Positions 8,251-17,391 of a stretch of 64,000 nucleotides of DNA are shown here, piece by piece. The stretch spans positions 248,001 to 312,000 of the forward strand of contig NZ_BMRZ01000006.1 in the NCBI RefSeq assembly GCF_014648895.1. Reading direction: 5' to 3'. Both the position numbers and the translations under genes were made by a program. This DNA is from Streptomyces tanashiensis (GTDB lineage: Bacteria > Actinomycetota > Actinomycetes > Streptomycetales > Streptomycetaceae). Each line of letters begins with the position of its first letter. Position 1 is the stretch's first letter. The notes below the pieces were generated by a model, which saw only the letters and a program-made list of their open reading frames with translations, did no database searches and had not been told where the DNA came from.

Positions 8251-8859
8251 TCAGTAGCTGCCGTACGTGGGGCGGCCGGCCAGCTCGTAGGTGTGGAGGG
8301 CGACACCCGTGCTGCTGACGCGCGTGTCGGTGAGGCGGAAGGCCGTGGGGCGGACGCCTTCGCTGAACAGGCGGCGGCCGGTGCCCAGGACCACGGGGAA
8401 GACGTGCAGATGGAGGGTGTCGATGAGGTCGTGGTCGAGGAGGGTCCGGGCCAGGCCCGCGCTGCCGTGCATCTGGATCTCGCCGTCGATCCGCTCCTTG
8501 AGGGCGGCGACCTCCTCGACGACGTCACCGCGGAGCAGGGTGGTGTTCTCCCAGTCCGCCGAGGTGAGGGTGGTCGTGGCGACGTACTTGGGGAGGGCGT
8601 TGAGCTTGGAGGCGACGGGGTCGGTGGGGTCGGTGTGCTTCGGCCAGTAGCCCGCGAAGATGTCGTACGTGTGGCGGCCGAGGAGGAAGGCGGTCGGCCG
8701 GGCGAAGATCTCGGTGATGCGCTGCCCGAAGTCCTCGTCGCCGAACGGCACGGACCAGCCGCCGTGTTCGAAACCGCTGCTGCGGTCCTCGTCGGGACCT
8801 CCGGGCGCCTGGATGACGCCGTCGAGGGTGAGGAACTGGGTGAGGCTGAGCGTGGCCAT
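8251..8859 (-). CDS. Dihydrofolate reductase-family protein (RibD C-terminal-like)
   Basis: The 202-aa protein starts MATLSLTQFLTLDGV, the strand-loop typical of the DHFR/RibD_C superfamily, and carries LLGRHTYDIFAGYW and the NADPH-binding MHGSAGLARTLL. Such proteins are predicted NADPH-dependent reductases of unknown substrate; many Streptomyces have several. The ATG at 8859 is preceded by a GAAAGG-like site; a longer frame to 9048 would enter the divergent SDR promoter. It is divergent from the SDR gene, and the two may share control. Confidence 0.87.
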   Translation of the reverse strand: MATLSLTQFLTLDGVIQAPGGPDEDRSSGFEHGGWSVPFGDEDFGQRITEIFARPTAFLLGRHTYDIFAGYWPKHTDPTDPVASKLNALPKYVATTTLTSADWENTTLLRGDVVEEVAALKERIDGEIQMHGSAGLARTLLDHDLIDTLHLHVFPVVLGTGRRLFSEGVRPTAFRLTDTRVSSTGVALHTYELAGRPTYGSY

Positions 8860-9028
8860 GGCGGATGCCTTTCTCTTCTGCGGACCATCGTGTCCCACCC
8901 CTTTCGACTCCGCCGCCCGGCGGAAGTCATCGGTGATCGGGTCGGCGTCCGATTCCCGCCAGCTTCCGGGCGCCTCGCCGACTTTCATTGAACCCGCAAC
9001 CACTTGGTACTTCTCTCGGAGGTTTCGG

Positions 9029-9769
9029 ATGTCCACGATGAACGGCACGGCGGCCCTGGTGACGGGTGGCAGCCGGGGGATCGGCGCGGCGACGGCGGTG
9101 CGTCTGGCTCAGGAGGGCGCCGATGTGGCCTTCACCTACGTCCAGGACGAGGCGCGCGCCAAGGAGGTCACCGCACGGATCGAGGCGACCGGCCGCAAGG
9201 CGCTGCCCCTGCGGGCCGACGCGGCCGACGCCGGGGACGCGGCGGGCGCGGTGGAGTGGGCGGCGGACGCCCTCGGACGCCTCGACGTCCTGGTGAACAA
9301 CGTCGGCGCCGGCGTCCTCGGGCCGCTGGGCTCGCTCTCCCTCGCGGAGGTGGACCGGGTCCTGGCGGTGAACGTCCGGGCGGCCTTCCTCGCCTCGCAG
9401 GCGGCGGCCGCGCGCTTCGCCGAGGGCGGCCGGATCGTCACGATCGGCACCTGCATGACCCAGCGGGTACCGGGCCCCGGCGGGACGCTCTACACGATGA
9501 GCAAGGCGGCCCTTATCGGTATGACGAAGGCGCTCGCGCGGGAGCTGGGCGGGCTCGGCATCACGGCGAACATCGTCCACCCCGGTCCTGTCGACACCGA
9601 CATGAACCCGGCGGACGGGCCGTACGCGGAGGGGCAGGCCGCCATGACGGCGCTCGGCCGCTTCGGCACCCCGGACGAGGTGGCGGCGATGGTCGCCTTC
9701 CTCGCGGGACCCGGCGGGCGGTACGTGACGGGCGCCGAGTTCTCGGTGGACGGCGGGCACGCCGCGTAA
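9029..9769 (+). CDS. Short-chain dehydrogenase/reductase (SDR)
   Basis: The 246-aa classical SDR shows the cofactor motif TGGSRGIG (residues about 13-20), the NNVG motif, and the active-site Tyr and Lys in YTMSKAAL. The catalytic serine position is replaced or shifted: the stretch before it reads IVTIGTCMTQ. It ends with the usual GRYVTGAEFSVDGGHAA. The family resembles 3-oxoacyl-ACP reductases and NADPH-dependent carbonyl reductases. The ATG at 9029 follows CGGAGG by about seven bases. The substrate is unknown. A strong hairpin terminator lies downstream. Confidence 0.9.
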   Translation: MSTMNGTAALVTGGSRGIGAATAVRLAQEGADVAFTYVQDEARAKEVTARIEATGRKALPLRADAADAGDAAGAVEWAADALGRLDVLVNNVGAGVLGPLGSLSLAEVDRVLAVNVRAAFLASQAAAARFAEGGRIVTIGTCMTQRVPGPGGTLYTMSKAALIGMTKALARELGGLGITANIVHPGPVDTDMNPADGPYAEGQAAMTALGRFGTPDEVAAMVAFLAGPGGRYVTGAEFSVDGGHAA

Positions 9770-9867
9770 CCCCTGGCCGGAGCCCGGAGGGTGAGCCGAA
9801 GGTCGCCGCAGGGACGTGAGCCCGGCTCGGGGCGCCCGGAGGCGAACCGGGCCCGGAAAGAGGGGAG

Positions 9868-9909
9868 CGCGAGGGCGCACCGGTGCTGTCGGGTCGGTGC
9901 GCCCTCGCG
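9868..9909. terminator. Bidirectional hairpin terminator
   Basis: A perfect 14-bp stem (left arm CGCGAGGGCGCACC at 9868-9881, right arm at 9896-9909) with a 14-base loop lies between the convergent SDR and allantoicase genes, about 100 bp after the first and 45 bp after the second. Its position suits termination from both sides. There is no clear T-run, which is usual in Streptomyces. Confidence 0.8.
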
Positions 9910-9953
9910 GGCCGGGCGGGGTGTCGTGCCCGCCCAGTCGGTGGAGGAGCCGG

Positions 9954-11069
9954 CTAGCCGCCGAGCTCCTGGTGGCGGGCGGTCAGCCGCGCCGTACCGG
10001 CCTCCGTGAGGGAGCCGAAGAGACGGAGGCGGGAGATGCCGCCGTCCGGGTAGATGTCGATCCGGACGCGGGAGCCGACCGCCGGGGTGTCGAGCACGAA
10101 CCGGTGGTTGGTGTCGGGCTGGAGGCGGGTCCGGGGCAGGATCTCGGTCCACTCCTCCGAGCCCTCGGCCGCGACGGAGAGGGCGACCCAGCCCGCGCTG
10201 TTGCCCTTGAGGTAGGCGGTGTCGATCTCGACGGCGCGGATCTCGGACTCGGCGACCAGGCCGTAGCGGATCCAGTCGTTGCCCTTGTCGCGGCGGCGGC
10301 GGGTCTCCCAGCCGTCGTCCATCTTGCGGGAGCGGCCCGGCTGGATGGTGTTGGTGGCCGGGGAGTAGAAGCGGTCGGAGGCGTCCTCGACCTGGCCGCC
10401 GTTCTCCAGGGCCGCGAGGTCGAAGGTGCCGAGGACGCCGAGCCACGCCGGGTCCGGGGCGACCTCGCCGTAGACGCGGAGGCGGGCGATGCCGCCGTCC
10501 GGGTGCTGGTTGACGCGCAGGTGGGTGAAGCGCTGCTCGACGTCGACGGCGAAGCCGTTGGCGGCGTGGCCGCCGACCGCGGTGCGCGGGACGAGCGTCG
10601 TCCACTTCACGTCGTCGGCGAGGAGCTCCTCGGGCGAGGGCGAGCCGGCCACGGAGGTCGCCTCGACGGAGACGGCCTGCGGGTAGTTGCCGCGGAAGTG
10701 GGCGGTGTCGAGGACGATGCCGCGGACGACGCCGGGCGCGCCGAGGCGTACGAGGGCCCAGTCGTGGTCGTCCTCGGTGGGGTGCGGCTGCTGGGCCGAG
10801 ACGCCGCGGCGGCGGCGGGTCTCCCAGCCGTCCATGATCTTGCCCTTGTGGCCGAAGTGCTCGGGGTCGAACTCGGCGGCCTCGGGCTTCAGCAGGTTCT
10901 CGCGCTCGGCGAAGAACTCGTCGTTGGCCGCGATGACGCCGGCGCCCAGACGCCGGTCCGCGAGGTCCGCGTACTGGGTGAAGGGGAAGTCGGCCGTCCG
11001 GTAGTCGGCGTACGGGTCGCCGCCGCCGTAGGGGCTGGCGTCACCGGTGAAGCTGGGTATGGACGACAC
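9954..11069 (-). CDS. alc: Allantoicase
   Basis: The 371-aa enzyme hydrolyses allantoate to ureidoglycolate and urea. It contains the two tandem allantoicase repeats: GKIMDGWETRRRRG and RKMDDGWETRRRRD mark equivalent positions in repeats one and two, each followed by a jelly-roll-like domain ending in LRVNQHPDGGIARLRVYG and RIDIYPDGGISRLRLFG. The start is the GTG of VSSIPSFTG at 11069, one base after the allantoinase TGA, which indicates tight coupling. It is the second gene of the allantoinase-allantoicase operon controlled from 12406-12742. Confidence 0.96.
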   Translation of the reverse strand: MSSIPSFTGDASPYGGGDPYADYRTADFPFTQYADLADRRLGAGVIAANDEFFAERENLLKPEAAEFDPEHFGHKGKIMDGWETRRRRGVSAQQPHPTEDDHDWALVRLGAPGVVRGIVLDTAHFRGNYPQAVSVEATSVAGSPSPEELLADDVKWTTLVPRTAVGGHAANGFAVDVEQRFTHLRVNQHPDGGIARLRVYGEVAPDPAWLGVLGTFDLAALENGGQVEDASDRFYSPATNTIQPGRSRKMDDGWETRRRRDKGNDWIRYGLVAESEIRAVEIDTAYLKGNSAGWVALSVAAEGSEEWTEILPRTRLQPDTNHRFVLDTPAVGSRVRIDIYPDGGISRLRLFGSLTEAGTARLTARHQELGG

Positions 11070-11070
11070 G

Positions 11071-12405
11071 TCAGTTGTTCCTTTCGAGGAGGCGGCCGGA
11101 GGGCTCGGCGAGGGTGCCGTGGTCGGCGATCCGCTCGCCGCGCAGCCAGGTGGAGGTGACGACGCCGCTGAGGGTCCTGCCCGCGTAGGCGGTGATCCGG
11201 TTGCGGTGCTGGAGCTCGGCCGGGTCGACGGTGAACGTGGCGTCGGGGGCCAGGACGGCGAAGTCGGCGTCCCGGCCGGCCTCGATCGCACCCTTGCGGG
11301 TGAGTCCGGCCAGCCGCGCCGGGCCCTCGGACATCCAGCGGACCACGTCCTCCAGGGTGTGGCCGCGGCGGCGGGCCTCGGTCCAGATCGCGGGCAGCCC
11401 CAGCTGCAGCGAGGAGATCCCGCCCCACGCGGAGGCGAAGTCCGGGGTCTTCAGATCGGCCGTGGACGGCGAGTGGTCGGAGACGATGCAGTCGATCGTG
11501 CCGTCCGCAAGGCCCTGCCACAGCGCGTCCTGGTTGACCGCCTCACGGATCGGCGGACAGCACTTGAACTCCGTCGCGCCGTCCGGGATCTCCTCCGCGG
11601 TGAGCGTGAGGAAGTGCGGACACGACTCCACCGTGATCTTGACCCCCTCGGCCCTGGCCGCCGCGATCGGCGCCAGCGCGTCCGAGGACGACAGGTGCAG
11701 GACGTGGACGCGGGCGTCCAGCCGGCGGGCCTGGTTGATCAGGTTCTCGATCGCCGTGTTCTCCGCGTCCCGGGGACGCGAGGCCAGGAAGTCGGCATAC
11801 GCGCCGCCCGACCGCTGCGGCGCCGCCGCCAGATGATGCGGGTCCTCGGCGTGCACGATCATCAGACCGCCGAAGCCGGAGATCTCCGCCAGCGAGGTCG
11901 CCAGCTGCTCCTGGTCCAGCTCCGGGAACTCCTCCACGCCCGAGGGCGACAGGAAGCACTTGAAACCGAAGACACCGGCGTCGTGCAGGGGACGCAGGTC
12001 CTTGACGTTGTCCGGCAGCGCGCCGCCCCAGAAACCGACGTCGACGTGCGCCTTGCTCCGCGCCACCTCCTGCTTGACCCGCAGGTTGTCCACGGTGGTG
12101 GTCGGCGGCAGCGAGTTCAGCGGCATGTCGAGCAGGGTGGTGATGCCACCGGCGGCCGCCGCGCGGGTGGCCGTCCAGAAGCCCTCCCACTCCGTCCGGC
12201 CCGGATCGTTCACATGCACGTGCGTGTCGACCAGACCGGGCAGGACCACGTCGTCACCGACGTCCTCCAGCCGGGCACCGGCCGGCACCTCCGCGTCGTA
12301 CGCCAGCACGGCCGCGATCGTCCCACCGGAGACGGCGATCGACGCCGGGCGCGTCCCCTCGGGGGTGATGACACGCGTCGAACGCAGGACCAGGTTGACG
12401 TCCAC
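11071..12405 (-). CDS. allB: Allantoinase (cyclic amidohydrolase)
   Basis: The 444-aa zinc amidohydrolase opens allantoin to allantoate. It shows the metal-binding [10 protein letters not shown], the carbamylated-lysine segment GFKCFLS, histidine motifs IVHAEDP and [10 protein letters not shown], and the aspartate of IVSDHSPS, all in family order. The GTG at 12405 ([12 protein letters not shown]) is preceded by AGGGG; longer frames would enter the regulatory region. It heads a two-gene operon with allantoicase and is divergent from the IclR repressor. Both element classes described in the regulatory features (TTCAAC-N5-GTTGAA and the 15-bp pair) lie upstream. Confidence 0.96.
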   Translation of the reverse strand: MDVNLVLRSTRVITPEGTRPASIAVSGGTIAAVLAYDAEVPAGARLEDVGDDVVLPGLVDTHVHVNDPGRTEWEGFWTATRAAAAGGITTLLDMPLNSLPPTTTVDNLRVKQEVARSKAHVDVGFWGGALPDNVKDLRPLHDAGVFGFKCFLSPSGVEEFPELDQEQLATSLAEISGFGGLMIVHAEDPHHLAAAPQRSGGAYADFLASRPRDAENTAIENLINQARRLDARVHVLHLSSSDALAPIAAARAEGVKITVESCPHFLTLTAEEIPDGATEFKCCPPIREAVNQDALWQGLADGTIDCIVSDHSPSTADLKTPDFASAWGGISSLQLGLPAIWTEARRRGHTLEDVVRWMSEGPARLAGLTRKGAIEAGRDADFAVLAPDATFTVDPAELQHRNRITAYAGRTLSGVVTSTWLRGERIADHGTLAEPSGRLLERNN

Positions 12406-12447
12406 CCGTACCCCTATCTTCAAGCGATCCGCAGAGGGAGCGAGAAA

Positions 12448-12464
12448 TTCAACGAACTGTTGAA
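12448..12464 (-). promoter_or_regulatory. TTCAAC-N5-GTTGAA element of the allantoinase promoter
   Basis: TTCAACGAACTGTTGAA is a perfect six-base inverted repeat. Read toward allantoinase it is TTTTCAACAGTTCGTTGAAT, resembling the elements in front of the uricase operon and catalase. Its TTGAAT could act as a -35 box about 43-50 bp before the GTG start. A good -10 is not evident. Confidence 0.55.
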
Positions 12465-12543
12465 AAGGAGTCTTCACTTCCGGGCGACAGGTCGTCAAGG
12501 GCACACTTCCAGCATCGGCCGTCGGCGAACCCGACTTAGAGGT

Positions 12544-12579
12544 TTCCACAAAGTGGAATGGAAATTCCGTACAGTAGAA
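12544..12579. promoter_or_regulatory. Tandem AllR-type operators upstream of allantoinase/allR
   Basis: TTCCACAAAGTGGAA (12544-12558) is a perfect six-base palindrome. A second, weaker match TTCCGTACAGTAGAA begins at 12565, exactly 21 bp after the first begins. The same paired arrangement occurs upstream of malate synthase, hydroxypyruvate isomerase and glyoxylate carboligase. Two helical turns of spacing fit an IclR-family repressor binding as a dimer of dimers. The divergent IclR gene is the obvious ligand. Confidence 0.75.
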
Positions 12580-12742
12580 CGTAGCTCCGCACATGCGGGC
12601 CAGACCCGGATCGCTCCGGGCCGTCACCGACACCGGACAAACACCCCCTGACCGGCGCTGACGCCGGGACCGGGACCGTGTGCCCCGGCCGGCGGCCCGG
12701 TAGGCTGCTGCCTTGCCCGCCTGCCCCGAAAGGACCGTTGAC

Positions 12743-13549
12743 GTGCCGACGTCCAGCGCCAGCACCACCGACGCCGCCAAGCCCGCCGCGAGCGGAGGCG
12801 TCCAGTCCCTCGAGCGCGCCTTCGACCTCCTGGAGCGGATGGCCGACGCCGGGGGCGAGGTCGGGCTGAGCGAGCTCTCCGCCAGCAGCGGACTCCCGCT
12901 CCCCACCATCCACCGCCTCATGCGCACCCTCGTGGCCTGCGGCTACGTGCGCCAGCAGCCCAACCGGCGGTACGCGCTCGGCCCCCGGCTCATCCGGCTC
13001 GGCGAGTCCGCCTCCCGCCTCCTCGGCACTTGGGCCCGCCCCTACCTGGCGCGCCTCGTCGAGGAGACCGGCGAGACGGCGAACATGGCGCTGCTCGACG
13101 GGGACGAGATCGTGTACGTCGCGCAGGTGCCGTCCAAGCACTCGATGCGCATGTTCACCGAGGTCGGCCGCCGGGTCCTGCCCCACTCCACCGGCGTCGG
13201 CAAGGCGCTCCTCGCGCACACGCCGGCGGAGGAGGTACGGGCGCTGCTCGCCCGCACCGGCATGCCGGCCGCGACCGAGAAGACCATCACCACGCCGGAC
13301 GGCTTCCTCGACGCGCTCGTCGCGGTCCGCGAGACCGGGTACGCGGTCGACGACAACGAGCAGGAGATAGGAGTCCGCTGCCTCGCGGTCTCCGTACCGG
13401 ACTCCCCCACGGCGGCGGCCATCTCCATCTCGGGCCCGGCGGGCCGGGTCACCGAGGCGGCCACGGAGAAGATCGTCCCGATCCTCCAGGAAGTCGCCCG
13501 CGAACTGTCGGCGGCCCTCGCGAACACCACGGGCAACGGCCAGGGCTGA
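12743..13549 (+). CDS. allR: IclR-family repressor of the allantoin/glyoxylate pathway (AllR-like)
   Basis: The 268-aa regulator has an N-terminal IclR winged helix ([17 protein letters not shown], recognition helix around [11 protein letters not shown]) and a C-terminal effector domain with GKALLAH and the cysteine of [10 protein letters not shown]. In Streptomyces coelicolor the AllR protein, encoded beside allantoinase, represses allantoin-pathway genes; position and sequence type agree. The GTG at 12743 is preceded by GAAAGGA at a normal distance; an upstream ATG at 12713 would overlap that site. Glyoxylate or an allantoin-derived ligand would relieve repression, by analogy with E. coli AllR. 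Its probable operators are the 15-bp pairs at four promoters in this window. Confidence 0.9.
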   Translation: MPTSSASTTDAAKPAASGGVQSLERAFDLLERMADAGGEVGLSELSASSGLPLPTIHRLMRTLVACGYVRQQPNRRYALGPRLIRLGESASRLLGTWARPYLARLVEETGETANMALLDGDEIVYVAQVPSKHSMRMFTEVGRRVLPHSTGVGKALLAHTPAEEVRALLARTGMPAATEKTITTPDGFLDALVAVRETGYAVDDNEQEIGVRCLAVSVPDSPTAAAISISGPAGRVTEAATEKIVPILQEVARELSAALANTTGNGQG

Positions 13550-13556
13550 GACCCCC

Positions 13557-14156
13557 GTGGGAGCCGACATCGACGGGGTCGTCGAGGTGCGCGAGCGCGA
13601 CGGCCGATGGCGGTTCGCGCTCGGCCTCCCGGAGTCCGCGCTCGTACGCGACCGGCACGCCAGGGAGGTCCTCTTCGGCTACGGCGGGGCCCTCCAGGTG
13701 GAGCGGCCCCTGTTCGACCGGCGGGGATGCCCGGACGACGTCTCGGACGTGGTCCCCAGCACCTGCGAGGAGCTCCACCACAGCCACTCGTACGCCACCT
13801 GGGCCGAGATCGCGGCGGTCGACTGGGACGGGCCGCTCTGCGACGGCCCCGACGGGAACCACATCGGCGCATGGCGGCCGGGGCCCGACGGTTCGCTCGT
13901 CCTCCACGACGTGCCCTGGACGCCGGTCGAGGTCCTCGACGCGGCGGAGGAGCTCTTCGGCGAGGACCTGATGCCACCGGAGTGGCCGGCGGGCGGCGAG
14001 GTCCACTGGAACGGCGCCGTGTACCGCCCCGTGACCTGGACGCCCCGCATGTTCGTCCCGCCGGACGGCGACTGGGGCCCGGTGTGGACCGTGATGCGGG
14101 AACTCGCGACCGCCCACGGGGACGAGAACGTCCGCCTGGTCGTCTGGTTCTGCTGA
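13557..14156 (+). CDS. Hypothetical protein, 199 aa
   Basis: A GTG start lies eight bases after the allR stop, so the gene is probably read through from allR. The soluble acidic protein has no signal peptide or membrane segment. It is rich in Trp and Asp and contains CEELHHSHSYATW, followed by two short Trp-Pro repeats (VPWTPVEVLDAAEELFG and VTWTPRMFVPPDGDW). I recognise only that such proteins recur in Streptomyces; I see no catalytic motif. It ends RLVVWFC, with the last codon before TGA a cysteine. Confidence 0.7.
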   Translation: MGADIDGVVEVRERDGRWRFALGLPESALVRDRHAREVLFGYGGALQVERPLFDRRGCPDDVSDVVPSTCEELHHSHSYATWAEIAAVDWDGPLCDGPDGNHIGAWRPGPDGSLVLHDVPWTPVEVLDAAEELFGEDLMPPEWPAGGEVHWNGAVYRPVTWTPRMFVPPDGDWGPVWTVMRELATAHGDENVRLVVWFC

Positions 14157-14293
14157 CACCACGACCGACCGGTCCGCCGGGCCCTGCGCCCCCGGACCGA
14201 AGGCTCAGGGCCCGGTCCGCCGGATCGGCCCCCGCCCCGTTCCGCCCCGGCCCGGTCCCGGTCGTCTCCGGTCGGGCGGGGGGCAGGGCGGAG

Positions 14294-14320
14294 GGGGACG
14301 CCCGGCCCCGGGGCGTCCCC
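14294..14320. terminator. Hairpin terminator between convergent genes
   Basis: GGGGACGCCC (14294-14303) pairs perfectly with GGGCGTCCCC (14311-14320) around a seven-base loop. It lies in the GC-rich 190-bp gap between the convergent hypothetical gene (ends 14156) and the ABC ATPase gene (ends 14347). Confidence 0.7.
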
Positions 14321-14346
14321 GGGCGGTGTCGCCCGGCCCCCCGGGC

Positions 14347-15027
14347 TCAGGCCCGTACGGAATCCGTCAGCCGCCCGTCCTGGACCGTCACCGTGCGGTC
14401 GGTACGGGCCAGATGGGTGCGGTCGTGGGTGACCAGGACCGTCGCCGTGCCCCGCTCGGCCGTCAGCGTGGCCAGGAGGTCCATGACCGCCGCCCCCCGC
14501 TCGTGGTCCAGGGCGCTCGTCGGCTCGTCCACCAGGAGCACGGACGGCTCGTTCATCAGCGCCCGCGCGATGTTCACGCGCTGCCGCTGCCCGCCCGACA
14601 GCTGGTGCGGCCTCCGGTGCGCCTGGTCCGCGAGGCCCACCGCGTCGAGGAGGTCCCCGGCCCGGCCGCGGAAGGACTTCGGCGCCCGGCCCGACAGATG
14701 GGCCATCACCTGGAGCTGCTCCAGCGCGCTGAGCGACGGCAGCAGATTCGGCTGCTGGAAGACGATCCCGATGTGCTCGCGGCGCAGCTCCGCCTTGGCG
14801 GCGGCGGTGAGCACCCCCGTGTCCGTACCCGCGACGGCGACCCGGCCCGAGTCCGGGGTCACCAGGGTGGCGGCGACCGCGAGGAGGCTGGACTTGCCGG
14901 AGCCGGAGGGGCCGACGACGGCCGTGAGCGTACCGGCGGGGACGGTGAGGGAGACGGCGTCGAGGGCGGTGAGCCGGCCTTCGCCGTCGGGGTAGGTGAG
15001 GGTGACGTCGTCGAGGACGAGGCTCAT
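14347..15027 (-). CDS. ABC transporter ATP-binding protein (LolD/MacB/FtsE type)
   Basis: The 226-aa ATPase has Walker A GPSGSGKSSLL, the Q-loop in IVFQQPNLLPSL, signature LSGGQRQRVNIARAL, Walker B VLLVDEPTSALD and the H-loop in TVLVTHD. This subfamily pairs with FtsX-like permeases (MacB, LolCDE, BceA) in lipoprotein, peptide or antibiotic extrusion. The permease gene lies upstream and its stop overlaps this ATG as ATGA. Divergent from the pair is a two-component system, a common arrangement for envelope-stress exporters. Confidence 0.95.
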   Translation of the reverse strand: MSLVLDDVTLTYPDGEGRLTALDAVSLTVPAGTLTAVVGPSGSGKSSLLAVAATLVTPDSGRVAVAGTDTGVLTAAAKAELRREHIGIVFQQPNLLPSLSALEQLQVMAHLSGRAPKSFRGRAGDLLDAVGLADQAHRRPHQLSGGQRQRVNIARALMNEPSVLLVDEPTSALDHERGAAVMDLLATLTAERGTATVLVTHDRTHLARTDRTVTVQDGRLTDSVRA

Positions 15028-16100
15028 CGGGCGCTCCCGAGGGCGGTGAGGGGGTCGACGGCGGTGATCCGCCGGATGGACAGGGCGGCGCCGAGGACAC
15101 CGAGGACGACGATCACGGCGGCGGGCCCCAGGACGGTCAGCGGCTCCAGGACGAAGGGCACGTTCCCGCCGCTGACGAGGGCGCCGATGCCGACCGCGAG
15201 CGCGGTGCCGAGCAGGGTGCCGCCGGTGAGCATGAGGACGGCCTGTCCGAGGGCGTCCTTGAGGAGGTACGGGGTGGAGGCGCCGAGCGCCTTGAGGACG
15301 GCGACGTCACCGCTGCGCTGGATGGTCCAGACGGTGAAGAAGGCTCCTATGACCAGCGCGGAGATGGCGAAGAGGAAGCCGCGCATCAGCTGCAGCGAAC
15401 CGTTCTCGGCCTGGTAGGACCCTATGGCGGTGAGGGCGCCGTCGGGGGTGCGGGCCTCGGTGCCGGCGGCCTTGTCGCCGGCCGCCCAGTCGACGCCGTC
15501 GCCACTCAGCGCGATGACGGTGGCCTGGTCCTGCGGGGTGGTGCCGCTGTGGCCGAGCTTCTGCCAGTCGTCGAGCGAGGTCCACACCACGGGCGTGTGG
15601 CTGTACGAGGCGTCGCCGGACACCGCGGAGACGGTGACCTCCAGCGGGCCGAGGCGGACGATGTCGCCGGCGCGCACGTCCAGCTCCTCCGCCGCCGACT
15701 CGGACAGGACCGCCCTGCCCGCGCCGACGGAACCGGGGGCCAGGCCCGCGTCCGGCTCCGAACCGAAGGCGGAGACGGCCGCGGTGCGGTCACCGGCGGC
15801 GGCGTTGAGGGTACGGATCCCGAGGGGATCGGCCTCCGTCACCCCGGGCCGCTCCGCCCAGCCGCGCCACTGCTCCTCCGTCACCGTCGAATTGGTGAAG
15901 GAGACCGACTGCCCGGACGGCGGTGCCGCGAAGGCCAGCCGGTCGGCGGGCAGACCGGTGATCGCGGAGATGTTCTCTCGCGCGAGTCCGGCCGTCAGCC
16001 CGGACAGCAACCCCACGAGCAGGGTGATCAGCACGATCACCGTGCCCATGAGGGTGAACCGCCCCTTGGCGAATCTCAGGTCTCTCCATGCCACGAACAT
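15024..16100 (-). CDS. FtsX-like ABC transporter permease
   Basis: The 358-aa membrane protein starts MFVAWRDLRFAKGRFTLMG, with a first transmembrane helix at about 18-38. A large extracytoplasmic MacB-like domain (about 40-230) follows, then three helices (about 245-345), the FtsX/MacB topology. The C-terminus SIRRITAVDPLTALGSAR is typical. With the ATPase it forms an exporter or mechanotransmission complex rather than an importer. I start at 16100; the longer frame to 16163 lacks a plausible N-terminus. It diverges from the sensor kinase gene at 16213. Confidence 0.92.
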   Translation of the reverse strand: MFVAWRDLRFAKGRFTLMGTVIVLITLLVGLLSGLTAGLARENISAITGLPADRLAFAAPPSGQSVSFTNSTVTEEQWRGWAERPGVTEADPLGIRTLNAAAGDRTAAVSAFGSEPDAGLAPGSVGAGRAVLSESAAEELDVRAGDIVRLGPLEVTVSAVSGDASYSHTPVVWTSLDDWQKLGHSGTTPQDQATVIALSGDGVDWAAGDKAAGTEARTPDGALTAIGSYQAENGSLQLMRGFLFAISALVIGAFFTVWTIQRSGDVAVLKALGASTPYLLKDALGQAVLMLTGGTLLGTALAVGIGALVSGGNVPFVLEPLTVLGPAAVIVVLGVLGAALSIRRITAVDPLTALGSAR

Positions 16101-16212
16101 GCTGACCAGAGTGGTCCCGGAGGCCCCCGGCGGGCATCGCGCCACGGATGGCTCCGCAATCAAACTTTCGGTTGAGTCCGGATTGTCGCCCGGTGTCTAC
16201 GCTGGAGAAACC

Positions 16213-17391
16213 ATGGACCCCCGCTCACTCACCCCCGCCCTGCGCGCCCTGCGCGTCTGCCTGCACCTCCTCATGGCGGGCCTGCTCGTCCTGGCGGCGG
16301 TACGGGCGGACTCGGCCGCCGGGACGGTCATGGCGGCGGTGACGGGCGCGGTCTACGCGGCCGGCTCGTACCTGCCGTCCGTGCGGAGCTCCCAGCGGGC
16401 CGCCGCCGTCTGGCTCGCGGTCCTCGGGGCGTCCTGGCTGGCGCTGCTCTGGCTGACGCCGGAGGCGCTCTGGCTGGCCTTCCCCCTGTACTTCCTCCAG
16501 CTGCACCTGCTGCCCACCCGCTGGTCGCTGCCGGCCGTGACGCTCACGGCGGGCGCGGCGATCCTCTCGTACGTGGGCCACGGCGCCGCGCTCAACCCGG
16601 GTGTCTTCATCGGGCCGCTGCTCGGTGCGGCGGTCGCGGTGGCGACGGTCCTCGGCTATCAGGCCCTGTACCGGGAGAGCGAGCGGCGGCGCCGGCTCAT
16701 CGAGGAACTGATCGAGACGCGGGCGGAGCTCGCGGCCGCGGAGCGGCACGCGGGGACGCTCGCCGAGCGGGAGCGGCTCGCCCGGGAGATCCACGACACG
16801 CTCGCGCAGGGCCTGTCCTCGATCCAGCTGCTGCTTCGGGCGGCCGAGCGGGTGCTCCCGCCGGACTCCCCCGCCGCGGGCCACATCGGCCGGGCCCGCG
16901 AGGCGGCGCAGGACAACCTGGCGGAGGCGCGGCGCTTCGTCCGGGCGCTGTCGCCGCCGGACCTGGAGCGCGGCTCGCTCGCGGCGGCCCTGGAGCGCCT
17001 GTGCGAGCCGGTCACCGGGGTGACTCCGGGACCCGGGCCGCGGGTGCGGTTCTCGGCGAGCGGCACACCGGTCGAGCTGCCGACCCCGTACGAGGTGGCG
17101 CTGCTGCGGATCGCGCAGTCGGCGCTCGCGAACACGGTGCGGCACGCCTCGGCCTCGCGGGCGGAGATCACCTTGTCGTTCATGGACGCGTCGGTGACCC
17201 TGGACGTCGTCGACGACGGCAACGGCTTCGACCCCGCTTCCGTACGCCCCTCCTCCGACGGCGGCTTCGGGCTTCCGGCGATGCGCTCGCGGGCGGAGTC
17301 GCTGGGCGGCACGTTCACCGTCGAGTCGGCGCCCGGCCAGGGCACCGCCGTCGCCGTCTCCCTCCCCCTCCCCGCTGGAGCCACCGCATGA
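16213..17391 (+). CDS. Sensor histidine kinase (HisKA_3 type)
   Basis: The 392-aa kinase starts MDPRSLTPALRALRVC with GGAG upstream and has five to six hydrophobic segments in residues 12-150. A linker helix leads to the phosphorylation motif REIHDTLAQGLSSIQ with H194, and the protein ends with an HATPase_c domain (DDGNGFDP and GGFGLPAMRSRAESLGG). It overlaps the response-regulator ATG as ATGA. It is divergent from the FtsX/LolD exporter, which is the likely regulated target. Confidence 0.93.
   Translation: MDPRSLTPALRALRVCLHLLMAGLLVLAAVRADSAAGTVMAAVTGAVYAAGSYLPSVRSSQRAAAVWLAVLGASWLALLWLTPEALWLAFPLYFLQLHLLPTRWSLPAVTLTAGAAILSYVGHGAALNPGVFIGPLLGAAVAVATVLGYQALYRESERRRRLIEELIETRAELAAAERHAGTLAERERLAREIHDTLAQGLSSIQLLLRAAERVLPPDSPAAGHIGRAREAAQDNLAEARRFVRALSPPDLERGSLAAALERLCEPVTGVTPGPGPRVRFSASGTPVELPTPYEVALLRIAQSALANTVRHASASRAEITLSFMDASVTLDVVDDGNGFDPASVRPSSDGGFGLPAMRSRAESLGGTFTVESAPGQGTAVAVSLPLPAGATA

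Larger units (their letters stand above)
12406..12742. other. Intergenic control region between allantoinase and allR
   Basis: This 337-bp gap holds two kinds of symmetric element, listed separately (12448-12464 and 12544-12579). Between and beyond them I see no ORF with a ribosome-binding site. The allR ribosome-binding site GAAAGGA lies at 12728-12734. On the minus strand TACGTT (12583-12578) is a possible -10 box whose downstream edge meets the 12565-12579 operator, as at the gcl promoter; its -35 is poor. Confidence 0.6.

Noticed and set aside
8860-9028. Operator between the DHFR-like and SDR genes (ACCACTTGGT at 8999-9008)
   Set aside because: The inverted repeat is only four bases per arm and no regulator gene is beside it, so chance occurrence is likely.
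3356-9769. Possible natural-product cluster around the P450
   Set aside because: No polyketide, peptide, terpene or tailoring genes accompany the P450; neighbours are a two-component system, small membrane proteins and general reductases.
12565-12579. Taking TTCCGTACAGTAGAA alone as an operator
   Set aside because: On its own it has poor symmetry. It is kept only as the partner of 12544-12558 because of the exact 21-bp offset seen at three other promoters.
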